From NCBI RefSeq assembly GCF_002930155.1, contig NZ_PHND01000001.1, forward strand, positions 372,001 through 436,000: a stretch of DNA of 64,000 bases, written 5' to 3'. The notes below the pieces were generated by a model that saw only the letters and a program-made list of their open reading frames with translations, ran no database searches and was not told the origin of the DNA. Source of the stretch: Entomoplasma ellychniae. Lineage in GTDB: Bacteria; Bacillota_I; Bacilli_A; Mycoplasmatales; Mycoplasmataceae. Shown in pieces: positions 43,809 to 54,187 of the stretch. The first letter of the stretch is position 1. Each line of letters starts with the position of its first letter. The position numbers and the translations under genes are program-made.

Positions 43809-44258
43809 ATGAACTCAGTGAACATTATCGGAAGAATAACCAAAGATTTAGAATTAAAATCAACTAGTAATGGTCAAGGTAGATTTGTTTCTTTTACAGT
43901 TGCTGTGAGTGAATATTCACAACAAAAAGAAATAACAAACTTTATTCCTTGTTTTGCATTTGAAAGAACTGCAGAAAACATGGTTAAATTTCTTTCAAAA
44001 GGAAGCTTAGTTTCTGTATCTGGAAGAATAAGTGTTCGTACAAGTCAAAAAGATGGAAAATATGAAACCATTACAACAATAACTGCTGACCGTGTAAACT
44101 TTTTAGGATCTTCAAAAAATAATGAAAATACAGAAGATCAACCTTCTGTAAATGAATCAGATATTATTTTAGAATCACCTGTATTAGCAACTTCTAGCGC
44201 AGGCGCTATTCAAGATGAAGTTATTTTAAGTGATGATGAGTCAACATTATGAGATTAA
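43809..44258 (+). CDS. ssb: ICE single-stranded DNA-binding protein
   Basis: 149 residues. OB-fold start NSVNIIGRITKDLELKST, FVSFTVAVSE, NFIPCFAFERTAENMVKFLSKGSLVSVSGRISV, then an acidic tail ending DDESTLWD (the final W from TGA), equivalent to the DDIPF tip that recruits partners. Conjugative elements often carry SSB to coat the transferred strand. Distinct from the short SSB-like gene at 1224. Confidence 0.93.
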
Positions 44259-44284
44259 AAAATTAAAAACTCGAAAGGAATAGT

Positions 44285-44443
44285 ATGTCAGATACTGAAA
44301 AAATAATAATTTGTGATCAATGTGGCAAAGAAAAAAGAGTAAATAAACCTTCAGTTTGAACAATAAACAACAATGTGTATTACTTCTGCACTAAAACTTG
44401 CAACACTAATTGAATTGTAGAAATATTTGAAAATGATGATTAA
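44285..44443 (+). CDS. Small zinc-ribbon-like protein, 52 residues
   Basis: CDQC followed by CTKTC: IIICDQCGKEKRVNKPS, then NNVYYFCTKTCNTNW. Starts 5 nt after CTCGAAAGGA. The second ICE zinc-ribbon gene; unlike the first beyond the Cys spacing. Confidence 0.55.
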
Positions 44444-44546
44444 TAAAAGCGTTAACCAAAATGAAAGAAATACCAAGCAAAACATTAAACCTTTAAACCT
44501 TTTAACAAAAGAAAAGTTTATTAAGCATATAGATTATATAATTTAA
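44433..44546 (+). CDS. Possible 37-residue ORF overlapping the previous gene
   Basis: Codes MMINKSVNQNERNTKQNIK, then PLNLLTKEKFIKHIDYII. It has no good ribosome site and may be chance, or coupled to the previous gene. Ends at the TATAAT upstream of the leader element. Confidence 0.2.
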   Translation: MMINKSVNQNERNTKQNIKPLNLLTKEKFIKHIDYII

Positions 44547-44629
44547 AACTTAATAAATTCCCGAAAGAAAGAGGGACATTCACAAATTGTGAGTGTTCTC
44601 TCTTTTTTATTTTAGAAAGTAGGTGTTAC
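44537..44629 (+). promoter_or_regulatory. ICE leader attenuator, copy A
   Basis: TATAAT (44537-44542) precedes the conserved leader CCCGAAAGAAAGAGGGA, then a hairpin of GGACATTCAC with GTGAGTGTTCTC, a T tract, and AGAAAGTAGGT before ATG. The hairpin differs from copies B and C at two pairs, both changes compensated (C-G for T-A, A-T for G-C). Looks like a terminator before the transfer-module genes. Confidence 0.7.
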
Positions 44630-44830
44630 ATGCCAAAACAACCAAAACCAAAAAAAATGTACACAACAATAAACCCAACAATTGAACAAAAAGAATTAAT
44701 AGATTCAATTCAAAGAAATTGTGCAGCTAAATTTAATAAAGACTTTAGCAAAACAGAAATAATTATGATAGCTGTAAAACGTTTAGTAAAAGAACCAATA
44801 AGTGAGGATGAGTTTGATGGAAAACAATAA
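44630..44830 (+). CDS. Small ICE protein, possible ribbon-helix-helix regulator
   Basis: 66 residues. KMYTTINPTIEQKELIDSIQ then KTEIIMIAVKRLVKE: a strand followed by two helices, as in CopG/MetJ-like proteins. First gene after leader copy A, overlapping the VirB4 gene start by 14 nt. Could autoregulate the transfer operon; this is inference. Confidence 0.45.
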   Translation: MPKQPKPKKMYTTINPTIEQKELIDSIQRNCAAKFNKDFSKTEIIMIAVKRLVKEPISEDEFDGKQ

Positions 44831-47669
44831 CAAAAAAAATTCAAAAGAATTAGTGGGTGTAATACCAAAACCTCCACAAAAAGCAGTTTTAAAATGAGGT
44901 ATTTTATGAACCGATTTGATAGCAACATTATTTGGTTTTGTAGTTGGTGTTTTAATAATTTTATCAATTCCAAATGTTTCAAGTCTGGTCTGAAATATTG
45001 TAATAAAAACAGTAATCATGATATGTGTTTTATTTATTTTAATGATACCTTTAATGCCTGTCCCATCTGCTGGTAATGGGGTAAGGATTTATCATATACT
45101 ATGATGAAGTGTTTCTTTTAAATACATTGATAAAAAAATATATAAATTAGAAGATAAAAATCATTCCACCAAAAAATTTAATTCTTATAAAAAAATAAAT
45201 TTTGATTCAAGCATCGAAGCAGCAAAAGATTTTTTAATTCTAACAAACGAAAATGAAACAGATAAATTGTTTATGTGTGGAATAAAGTTTGAGGGTAAAA
45301 ATATTTTTCAACAAGATTTAATAGATCTAGAAATGATGGCAAATAGTTGATGAGAGTTACTAGTCAATTCAAAATATGATTTACAAATTGTTAAATTGTC
45401 TGTTATGAGTAATAGAGATTTTAATAATCAACACATTTCAAATCTTTTATCTATAAATAATAAACTTTTTGAAACAGAAAAAATAAATATAATTCAGTAT
45501 GAAGCTAGAAGAAGAGTTTTAGAAGAATACACTAAAAAATATATTTATAAAAACGATATAAGTAGAGAAGATTTTATTGAAGAAAAATATCATATTATTG
45601 TTTATGCTGAAGATGAAAAAGAAATGATAACAGAGATTAATAGAATAACAGCTATACTAAATCAAAAAGGCTTATCTGGACAAAAAATGAGTTCATATGA
45701 AAACGTAAATTTAATTTATCAAAGTTACACACCATTAGCTGAACCCTTGTCTCCAACTTTAATTGAGAGTAATTCAGAAGATTTAACAAAATTCTTAGCG
45801 TTTAAAGAAATAGAATTTAAAAGAAATTGTTTTAAGGTGAATGGTCAAGAGCAATATTTCAAAGTTGCAGCTATCACAAAATTTCCAATGAAGGTCGAAC
45901 TTGGTTGAATGATTGGCTTATTTAGAAATTCCACTAGCGCTATTGTTACTATAAAAGAGAGCTTAATTAATGAAAACAAATTCTTAAGTAATAACTTAAT
46001 GAATTTACAAACAAATTCTCAAACAATAAATCAAACTAAAGTTGTCGATATAAAAGCAATGCAATATGAACAAGAGGTTTATTCTCAAATTGTTGCTGAT
46101 TTAGCAACAGGAACTGAAAAGCTAAAAGAAGTTAGTGCAACAGTAATTTTTTCAGGTAACAATGAAGATGAATTAAGAGAACAATCAAATTCATTAAAAT
46201 CTGAACTTCAAAAAATAGGAATTTACTTAAATGATCTAATAAATAGACAAATAGAAGCTTTAGAACATTTTTCATTAAAACCAAGAACCCCTTTAAAAAA
46301 ACAAATTTCAAGACAAATACCAACATGAACAATGGCTTTATCCTATCCTTTCATATCTCAAAAATTAAATGACAGAAGAGGGCTTTATTTAGGTGTTAGT
46401 GTTGTTGGTGACCAAATAATTTATGATCAATTCTTTTTACCTAGTGGTTTAACTACTTCACATAATTTATTACTTATTGGCATGGCTGGTTCAGGTAAAT
46501 CACACACAATTAAAAAATTAGCTATTTGAAATACTGTTAATCAAGTTCATACACATATTTTTGATATTGAAAATGAATATGCTCCACTTGCAAGAAATTT
46601 AGGTGAAAAAGTAGTACACGTTGGTACAAAAAATGGAGTAATTAATCCACTTCAAATAATGGCTACTCCAAATGATGAATTAACAAATAATTTATATGAT
46701 GATATGCAGTTTTATCTTACAAATTTAGAAGGTTGATTTAAATTGCTTTATCCTGATTTTAATGACTATCAAATAGGTTACTTGATTAAAGAAGTCGGAA
46801 CTCTTTATTTAAATACAACATCAATCAATAAAGCTTTAAAAAATAAATTATCTTTAGATGATTTAAAAACTAATGATTTCCCAATTATGTCAGACTTAAT
46901 AAGACTAATGGAATTAGAACTTAAAACAATAAGTTCTGATCAACAAATGCTTCATCAACAATGAATTTATAGTCTAAAACAAGATTTTGAGAACAATGGT
47001 AAATATGAATATTTGCTAAATAATCATTCAACTCTTGAAGTTGGTAATCATAGTTTAATAGTTTACAACATCAAATCAATCTTTGATACAAATAATCAAA
47101 AATTACAAAATGCTTTATTATATTTACTTTTTGCATATGTAACAAATAAATTTAACACTTTAAGAATTGAAAATGATATTAAATATGCTGAACTTGTTGC
47201 TAAATTTGAAGAAGAAAAAAATCCTTACCCAAATAAAGCTGCTTATGAACTTTTAGTTAAACAAACTTTACTAATTGATGAAGGGCATGAATTTATGAAA
47301 AATTCAGATGTTACTTTGGACTTTTTAAATTCATCAGTAAAACGTTTTAGAAAATATTATGCTGGATTAACTTTTTGTACTCAAGATGTAAAGGACTTTG
47401 TTAAAGATGGAGAAAGTTCTAAAAAAACTCAATCTATATTGACAAATACACCAGCAAGACTAATAATGCTTTGTAGCTCAAAGGGATTAGAAGATGTTGA
47501 GACTCTTTTTGCGCAAGATGGTGGTTTAACAACCGAAGAAAAAAAACACATATTAAATGCTGGTCAAGGAAGAGGAGTTTTTATGAAAAATAACAACAAT
47601 AGGCATCAAATTCAAATTGAACTAAATGATGTTGAAAAAGAAATAATAAGGAATAGAAATTATGATTAA
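44817..47669 (+). CDS. VirB4/TraE-type conjugation ATPase with N-terminal membrane part
   Basis: 950 residues. The type IV secretion ATPase that powers pilus or channel assembly. An N-terminal pair of helices (WTDLIATLFGFVVGVLIILS and IVIKTVIMICVLFILMIPLM, then GNGVRIYHILWW) resembles a fused VirB3/PrgI-like subunit. The C-terminal half has Walker A GMAGSGKS (555-562) and Walker B LLIDEGHE (Asp821-Glu822). TGA-Trp interrupts several stretches. Matches the TraE-like ATPase of mycoplasma ICEs. The fusion call is from helix position only. Confidence 0.9.
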
Positions 47670-47922
47670 AAGTGAATACATAAAAGACTTTTCATTTAGA
47701 ACTAATTTAACACAAAAACAATCTAAGAAAATCTTAGAAAGTGTTTATGTACATTTAATTGAAGTATTAATTGATCAACAAGAAGTTTTTACTCATATTG
47801 GTAAATTTTATATAGATCAGCAACACGTGCACAACCAATTTTATAAAGGGCAGCAAAAAATATTAAAAATTAAACTCAATAAAATAGAAAGGGGTTTGAT
47901 TAATGAGCGAAGTAAAAAATAA
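47662..47922 (+). CDS. HU-like DNA-binding protein
   Basis: 86 residues. The HU/IHF pattern: MIKSEYIKDFSFRTNLTQKQ, SKKILESVYVHLIEVLIDQQ (helices), then VFTHIGKFYIDQQHV with the G-x-F turn before the DNA-binding arm. The arm is shorter and lacks the proline at its tip, so this is a divergent member. Overlaps VirB4 by 8 nt and the next gene by 20 nt. May bend DNA at the relaxosome. Confidence 0.65.
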   Translation: MIKSEYIKDFSFRTNLTQKQSKKILESVYVHLIEVLIDQQEVFTHIGKFYIDQQHVHNQFYKGQQKILKIKLNKIERGLINERSKK

Positions 47923-48508
47923 TAAAATTGAAAATCCTATTCAAAATAAATCCTTACCTAAAAGAAACCACTTAAACATCAGATTCAATACTGATGAAGC
48001 GCAAGAAATAGTTTATGAATATGATAGATTTCTTGAACAAAAAATATTGGAACATAAAAACTCAAAAAAACGTACACCAAAACCAAAAACAAATGATTTT
48101 TATATAAGAGCTTTAATCAGGGGAATGAAATATGACTTATTTGATAATAAAACAGATGAAATTGCAAATATTGCAGCAAAAGCAGTCACTAAAGTAATTC
48201 AACAAAATAATCAAGAAATAACTGTTCGACAAAATTTGCAAACAGCTTTTATAGCTGGTAATATGGATTATCTTAAAGAATTATTAAATTACATTGTGCC
48301 AATATTACAAGGGTTAAATTATGAGTATTTTGATGCAACTATCGATAAAGAAACTGGGTTTATTAAAAATGATTTTTTTAAGACACCTGTTGGTTTTGAA
48401 AATCAAGAAATATCAACTCAAAACAAATGAAAAAACAAAATTAGAAAGGATTCAAGTAGCACAAATTTAAAGGATGTGTTATTTGGAAAGGGAAATGAAG
48501 ATGATTAA
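47903..48508 (+). CDS. Putative relaxosome accessory or regulator, 201 residues
   Basis: The N-terminal part (KRNHLNIRFNTDEAQEIVYE and NDFYIRALIRGMKYDLFD) resembles ribbon-helix-helix plasmid proteins. The second half is acidic with helices (NLQTAFIAGNMDYLKELLNYIV). No firm family. Overlaps the HU-like gene before it and the VirB2-like gene after it. Confidence 0.4.
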
Positions 48509-48842
48509 ATTTTTAATGTTATTAGCAGAAGCACCAGACTTTAAAGCGCCTGCAGATTACATCGGGGGAATTGTTTTGGCTGTAATAGGTGCTTTTGGAG
48601 GACTTGGGTTTATTGTTGCTGCTGGTGCTATGATTTGAATTTTAGTTCAAAAACAAATTGCTGCAGCAGCGGGTAATCAGAAAAAAAAGGATGAATGTAC
48701 AAAAAATTTAATAACTATTGTAATCGCGATGATTGTGTTAGGGATAGCTGTTCCATTATGTGGTGTTTTTGCAGCATCTTTAATCGGAACTGACATGGGT
48801 TTAACTAAGAGTGCATTAATTGTATTAAGCGTGGTGAGATAA
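48501..48842 (+). CDS. VirB2-like small membrane protein
   Basis: 113 residues with two hydrophobic helices: DYIGGIVLAVIGAFGGLGFI and LITIVIAMIVLGIAVPLCGVF, joined by a Lys-rich loop (NQKKKDECTKN). The N-terminal MIKFLMLLAEAPDFKAPA may be a short leader. Such two-helix proteins sit before VirB6-like genes in Gram-positive and mollicute conjugation systems and match VirB2/TrbC-type pilin or channel subunits. The identity is by position and topology. Confidence 0.5.
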
Positions 48843-50356
48843 TGACAATAAATTCAAAGTTAAAAGAAAATGATTTTTACAATTATAGAAAAGAAATTAA
48901 TTGGGCTTTAGTTATTTTGATAATTTCTGTTTCAATTTTATTTTTTACTTTTTATAAAACCACTTTATCTTTTGATGTTAATAATATAACAATTAAAAGG
49001 TTAGAGGATTTAAAAACGTTAGGTGATTTGCCTAATGTTCCACCTTTTGTGGTTGCATCACCTTATGTGGATTTTTCCGATGGTTTTTTTTGAGAGCCTT
49101 TGCCAAATGGTGGTTTTAGATTAATGGCAATAAATGAACTCGTTAAATTACCTGGAACTCTTAAAGCAGGTATGCCTGGCGGATGAGATCAACAAGCTTT
49201 TTTAAATAAATTAATTGAAATGTTAAAAGCTATGAATGAAGCCAAAAGTCAAAAATTAATCTTAACTTTGATAAGAATGATTGCATTGCCTATAATGTTT
49301 ATTAGCTACATAATTAATTACATTATTATTGGTTTTTCATCTGGTGGGATTAATCAACTAATCTTTGGTGGAGATCAGTTTGTTGTCGAAAATATTCCTG
49401 TTGCTTTTTGAATAATTTGTATATCAGTTCCTTTAGTATTAATTATAATATTTTTATTTCAAACAATTTCTATGGCAAACACAGACGATAAACGTTCACC
49501 ACAACAAAGACTTAAAGATGCAAGCATAGGTAGTTTTAAAACTGTAATCTATATATTTTGTATCCCTGTTGGGTTTTGAATAATCGGAACTGGATTAGAC
49601 TTAACCATTAGTTACATTTCTTTTGTAGTAGAAGGAAACCCTCAAGACAAATCTTTTGCATTTACAGACAATGTTTATAAATTATTATTCTTTGGATTAA
49701 ATCCAACAAGTAGTGGTGATTTTTTTGCAAGATATCCAGTCTTATTAGCTGTGCTTGGGGGGTCAGTGCCTGGTGGTCTTTGAAAATCTGAGACAATTGT
49801 TAAAGCCTTTACAGTTTGGGGTTTTATAGGATTAGCGATTGGTGGTTCTACCTTGATATTTTTGCTATCAATATTTGCTGCTTTAATTGAAAAAACATTT
49901 TGGTTATTTTTTAATTTTCTTATTTGTATTTATTATGCTTGTGCCTCTGCTTTTGATGGTGGAGCAAGAATGAAAATGACTAGAGAGAAGATAATTGCTA
50001 AAACTCTTTCAATAGCGATTATAACTTTGGGAATTAATTTAACATATACAGTTTCTGCCGGCATGCAGTCATTAATTAGCTTTCCACCAATAACAGGTCA
50101 AGCCGGTTACATAATTTTTGCTTTGATTATGGCAATAATCTCAATAGCTGTTCTAATGGGGGTTAAAAAAATTGCTGCTGAAGTGGAATCACAAATTGGT
50201 GAATATTCAAATTATTCAAGAATTGATCAAACAACAAAAAGTAATTTCCAAACTGGTTCTAAATTAGCTTCTAATGCGACTAAGACTGTTGGTGCTGTTA
50301 GCAAAGGACCTTTAGGAGCTGTTGGTTTAACCACAGGAGTGATTGGATCGGAATAA
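48842..50356 (+). CDS. VirB6-like ICE membrane protein
   Basis: 504 residues, about seven to eight membrane segments with a large N-terminal extracytosolic domain (residues about 42-120). The core TLIRMIALPIMFISYIINYI, SIGSFKTVIYIFCIPVGFWI, FWLFFNFLICIYYACASAF, KTLSIAIITLGINLTYTV is like the transmembrane ICE protein found next to VirB4 in mycoplasma ICEs (Mbov_0396-type). A hydrophilic tail of about 60 residues follows (IGEYSNYSRIDQTTKSNFQ). Its ATG overlaps the previous stop (TAATG). Confidence 0.75.
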
Positions 50357-50357
50357 A

Positions 50358-53300
50358 ATGTCTATGAAAAAAACACTAAATATTTTAATCATATTATTAT
50401 TTGCATTATTATCGATATTTAATATACATACTACATACTATGTATTTAATAAATCTGATTTATTAAATAACTATAACTATTCTTTAACAAATGAAAAATC
50501 TAATTACAATAATAATATAACTAATCCTATGTATCCAAATTTTAAATATATTTTAAATAACTCATATACAAAACACAGAGTTAATAGGATGAGAACAGGT
50601 TGAGGTTATCAAAAATACTTATCAGATATAAATTCAACATTTGATGAGGAAAGTTATGATAATGGAACAGCATCAAAAGAATATACAATTTTAAATTTAA
50701 ACACTTTGAATTATGCTAAAACTGTTGATGACTTTAAAAATAATTATAAAACTTTAGAATTGGAGATAATGCTGTCATATCTAATTTATAATAGTACAAA
50801 CGTAACATCATCAGCTAGTCCTGCTGTTATTGCTAAATTTGATTCAGAAGACTCATATAAATCAACAACTTTTTCATTAAATACAATTCAAAGCGATTAT
50901 ATATCAATTTTTTCAAAAAGAAATAATAGTTCTAACAACCATCAGGTTGAAATGTTTTATAAAACATCTTTTTCAGGAAATTATCTACAAATGAAAATTA
51001 AAACGTCTTCATATTTAGAATACAATAAAGGTTCAGCTTATGGGCATGGAGCTATGATTGGATTTAAACCTAAAAGTGTTTCCTTTAAGTCGAGTTATGA
51101 CTTAAATTCATTTAAAAAAACAATTATAAATAATGGCAAAAAAACAATTGAATATACATCATATACTGGTGCTGCTATAGATTCGGAAGAAAAGTTAAAA
51201 TCTAGTGATTTTCAAGGAGAATGAAATGAAAGCACTGGAACTTGACAATCTGGTAAAGAACCAAAACCAACAGGAAAAGCAAATAAGAGTGAAATTGAAA
51301 AACTTTTAAGAGAAAGAGCACCAACAACATTTGGTGATCAATGAAATTCATATAAACAATATGGAGTAACATTTGATTTATATAATTGAAATAATGTTGA
51401 TAACACAGTTGATACTGTTTTCATGCTTAATAATACAGAATTTGTTCGTTATACAACAAAAATTAACTTAAAAGTTGATCAAAGCTATTGAGATATGAGT
51501 TATTTGAAAAGATTAGAAATTTTGCCTGGAAAAGTTGTAGATTTAAATGACGTTAGCAAAACAATGAATGATGTTCCAGAGCTTATTCAAAAAGATGGTA
51601 AACAAACATTCATTTATCACAACACAGTAATTGTACAATTTGCTTCAAATTCTATTAACAAAAATGAACGATTGCTTGTAAATGGCGAAGATGCTGAAGT
51701 TTGAAGGAATGTCTTTGTAGCTACATTAACAGATGGTAGAAATGATGAAAGCTCAACAATGGAAGAAGACAACACTTATGAAATTGCAGTTGAAGTTGAT
51801 GGTAAATTAAAATTTAGTAGAACAATACAAATAAATTCACTAAATCCCAACGTTGACTTTAAATGAATGGGTTGAGATCCACAAAATACACCAGGTGATA
51901 AAAATAAATACGATCAATGAGTTTTAACACAACCTTTTATAAATGGTGAAAAAAATGAGTTATATGATCCTTATATAAATCCAGAAACTGGTGTGAGAAT
52001 TCAATCAATATTTGTTAATGAAAAACCTTTATCCAAACCCTTTTTAATTGATCCAAAAGATCGTTATGGACAATTGATTGGTGGAGATGTTCAAGATGAT
52101 CCTTTAAGGTGAGGATACTTTGCTGAAGCTTATGTTGTTAATAAGGGAATTAAATACTTGTATGATGATGAACAGTTAAAACAATTTTCTAAAATAGAAA
52201 GAGTTGAAATTGATCCAGTTACATTTCAAGAAGTTGGTTCAAAAACACAAGTGAAAATTAATAATGAAGTTCAATTTTCTAATCCAGGAACTTGGCATTA
52301 TATTTTTTATTTAAAAGATTTTGTAGATCAAAGTTCATGAGGTAGTAATTCTATCCATAATCCACCAATAAATAAAGATATTAGAGCAATACAAGGAACT
52401 GTTATTCATAAAATCATAACTTTAGATAGTGATGCTAAAAACTATAGACGTTTTTTAGATTTAGAATCTTCAAAAAAGAATTCTAAAATACATGAATGGT
52501 TTACAGTTACATCTGGTGGTCACTTAAGAAGTTTTATGATCGCAAACGCAATTATAACTTCAGCAGATGCTTTACAACTTATTAAATATGAGCAAATTGT
52601 AAAATATTGACGTCAATACGTTTCAGCTGCAATAAATGGCCATATGACTTATAACCCAGAAACTGATGATAGGTTAAATTTAAGCGATTGACAACCAATT
52701 TACTTTCCTATGAAGCAAACAGAGGAAATTGCTGCTAAAGCATATATAACAAGGAAAATAAAAGAGCAAATGTTTAGTTTTAAAGGCTCTGCCATAGAAA
52801 AAGATTATATTATTGAATCAACACAAGGGCATATTCCACTTAATGATATGGAATTAAGTAAATTTGTAAGTATAAGTGAAGATAACCCTATTGAACAACT
52901 AGATGTAACTGTAATAGCTACTCCTGAATCATTACTACTTGTTGGGAATCTAGAATTTCAAATAAACAATGACATAAAATATGATCCTGACCTTGAAATT
53001 AGTTTAAGCGATGTAAAATTTAAGACTCAAGAAGGTAATTTTAGTAACTGACCTGAAGAAAACAAAAAAGCATTTTTAGAAAATTATCTTTTAGGTTATG
53101 TTGGGCAAACTCTTGATCAATATAGAATAGCTAAGAATGAAACGTTAAAGCAAATTCCTGAAAAAGATAAAGATGGAAAACCAACAGGTAATTTTATTGA
53201 CAAACAAATCCCAGAATATAAATATGCAAAAGATTATGCAATTTTTATTGATGGTATGAAACTAGACATAACACAAGAACCCAATATTAATGAATATATT

Positions 53301-53615
53301 GATCAATTCTTGAATGTTGCTAAAAAACGTGTAATGTGAGTAAGAATAAATGCTGTTAGGGGCACAACTTTGTTAAGTGGTGCTACTAGTTATCAAGTAA
53401 TTAATGACCCTAAATCTAATGTTAAACCACCAATTAAACCACTTCCAGAAAAACCAGATCCTGAAATTCCTGGACCAGGAGGTGAAAAACCAAATAAAAA
53501 GCTATTTGGTGGAATCTGATGATTGGTTACAATACCAGCAATTGCTATAATAGCTATTACTTTATTTGCTGTAGTTAAGCGAAAAAGAAAATTAAAAGGC
53601 TATAAATTAAAATAA
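50358..53615 (+). CDS. Large exported ICE protein (Mbov_0399-like), adhesin-type
   Basis: 1085 residues. An N-terminal hydrophobic segment (LNILIILLFALLSIFNIHTT) and a C-terminal anchor (IWWLVTIPAIAIIAITLFAVV) with a basic end RKRKLKG show an outward protein of over 1000 residues, preceded by a Pro-rich stem (IKPLPEKPDPEIPGPGGE). About ten TGA-Trp codons. It sits after the VirB6-like gene, as the large surface protein does in mycoplasma ICEs. It may be the mating-pair contact protein. Family identity is inferred from position and topology. Confidence 0.7.
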
Positions 53616-53635
53616 AAGAAAGGCAGGTGAATAAA

Positions 53636-54136
53636 ATGTATTTTCCTAATAAAAATGATGAGTGGTACACATTGCCCTATGCGATTGAACCTATTTTAGA
53701 ATTTCTTAAACCAAACTCAAAAATATTATGCCCATTTGACACTATTGATTGCGAATATGTAAATGTTTTAAAAAAGGCAGGTCACAAGGTCAGTTATAGG
53801 CACATTAAAGACGGATTTGATTTTTTTGATTTGGAAAGTGGTGATGTTTTATCTTTTGATTACATCATTTCAAATCCACCTTACAGTTTAAGAAAACAAG
53901 TGTTTATCAAATTGGAAGAATTAAACAAACCATTCGCTATGTTAGTGCCTTTGGTATCAATAGCTTTAAAACCTATAAGAGAAAAAATACAAGACAAACA
54001 ATTGTTAATTTTTGACAAAAGAATTAAGTTTAAATCAAATGAGGGGTTAGTTTGCAAAAACCCACCATCTGAAACAGCATATATTTGCAAAAACATTTTA
54101 CCTAAACAAATTATCTTTAAAGAACTACTTTTTTAA
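53636..54136 (+). CDS. DNA N6-adenine methyltransferase (phage Dam-like)
   Basis: 166 residues. Catalytic motif SNPPYS (N-P-P-Y) at about 79-84; NDEWYTLPYAIEPIL near the start and a short PFDTIDC motif resemble small phage or plasmid Dam-like methyltransferases in which the SAM motif is not well kept. Likely protects the element from host restriction. ATG at 53636 is preferred (AGAAAGGCAGGT upstream, as in leader genes); a GTG at 53627 is possible. Confidence 0.7.
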   Translation: MYFPNKNDEWYTLPYAIEPILEFLKPNSKILCPFDTIDCEYVNVLKKAGHKVSYRHIKDGFDFFDLESGDVLSFDYIISNPPYSLRKQVFIKLEELNKPFAMLVPLVSIALKPIREKIQDKQLLIFDKRIKFKSNEGLVCKNPPSETAYICKNILPKQIIFKELLF

Positions 54137-54187
54137 TTTGAATGATATAATTGATTTACTTGTACTTATAAAATATTAGGAGGTTTT

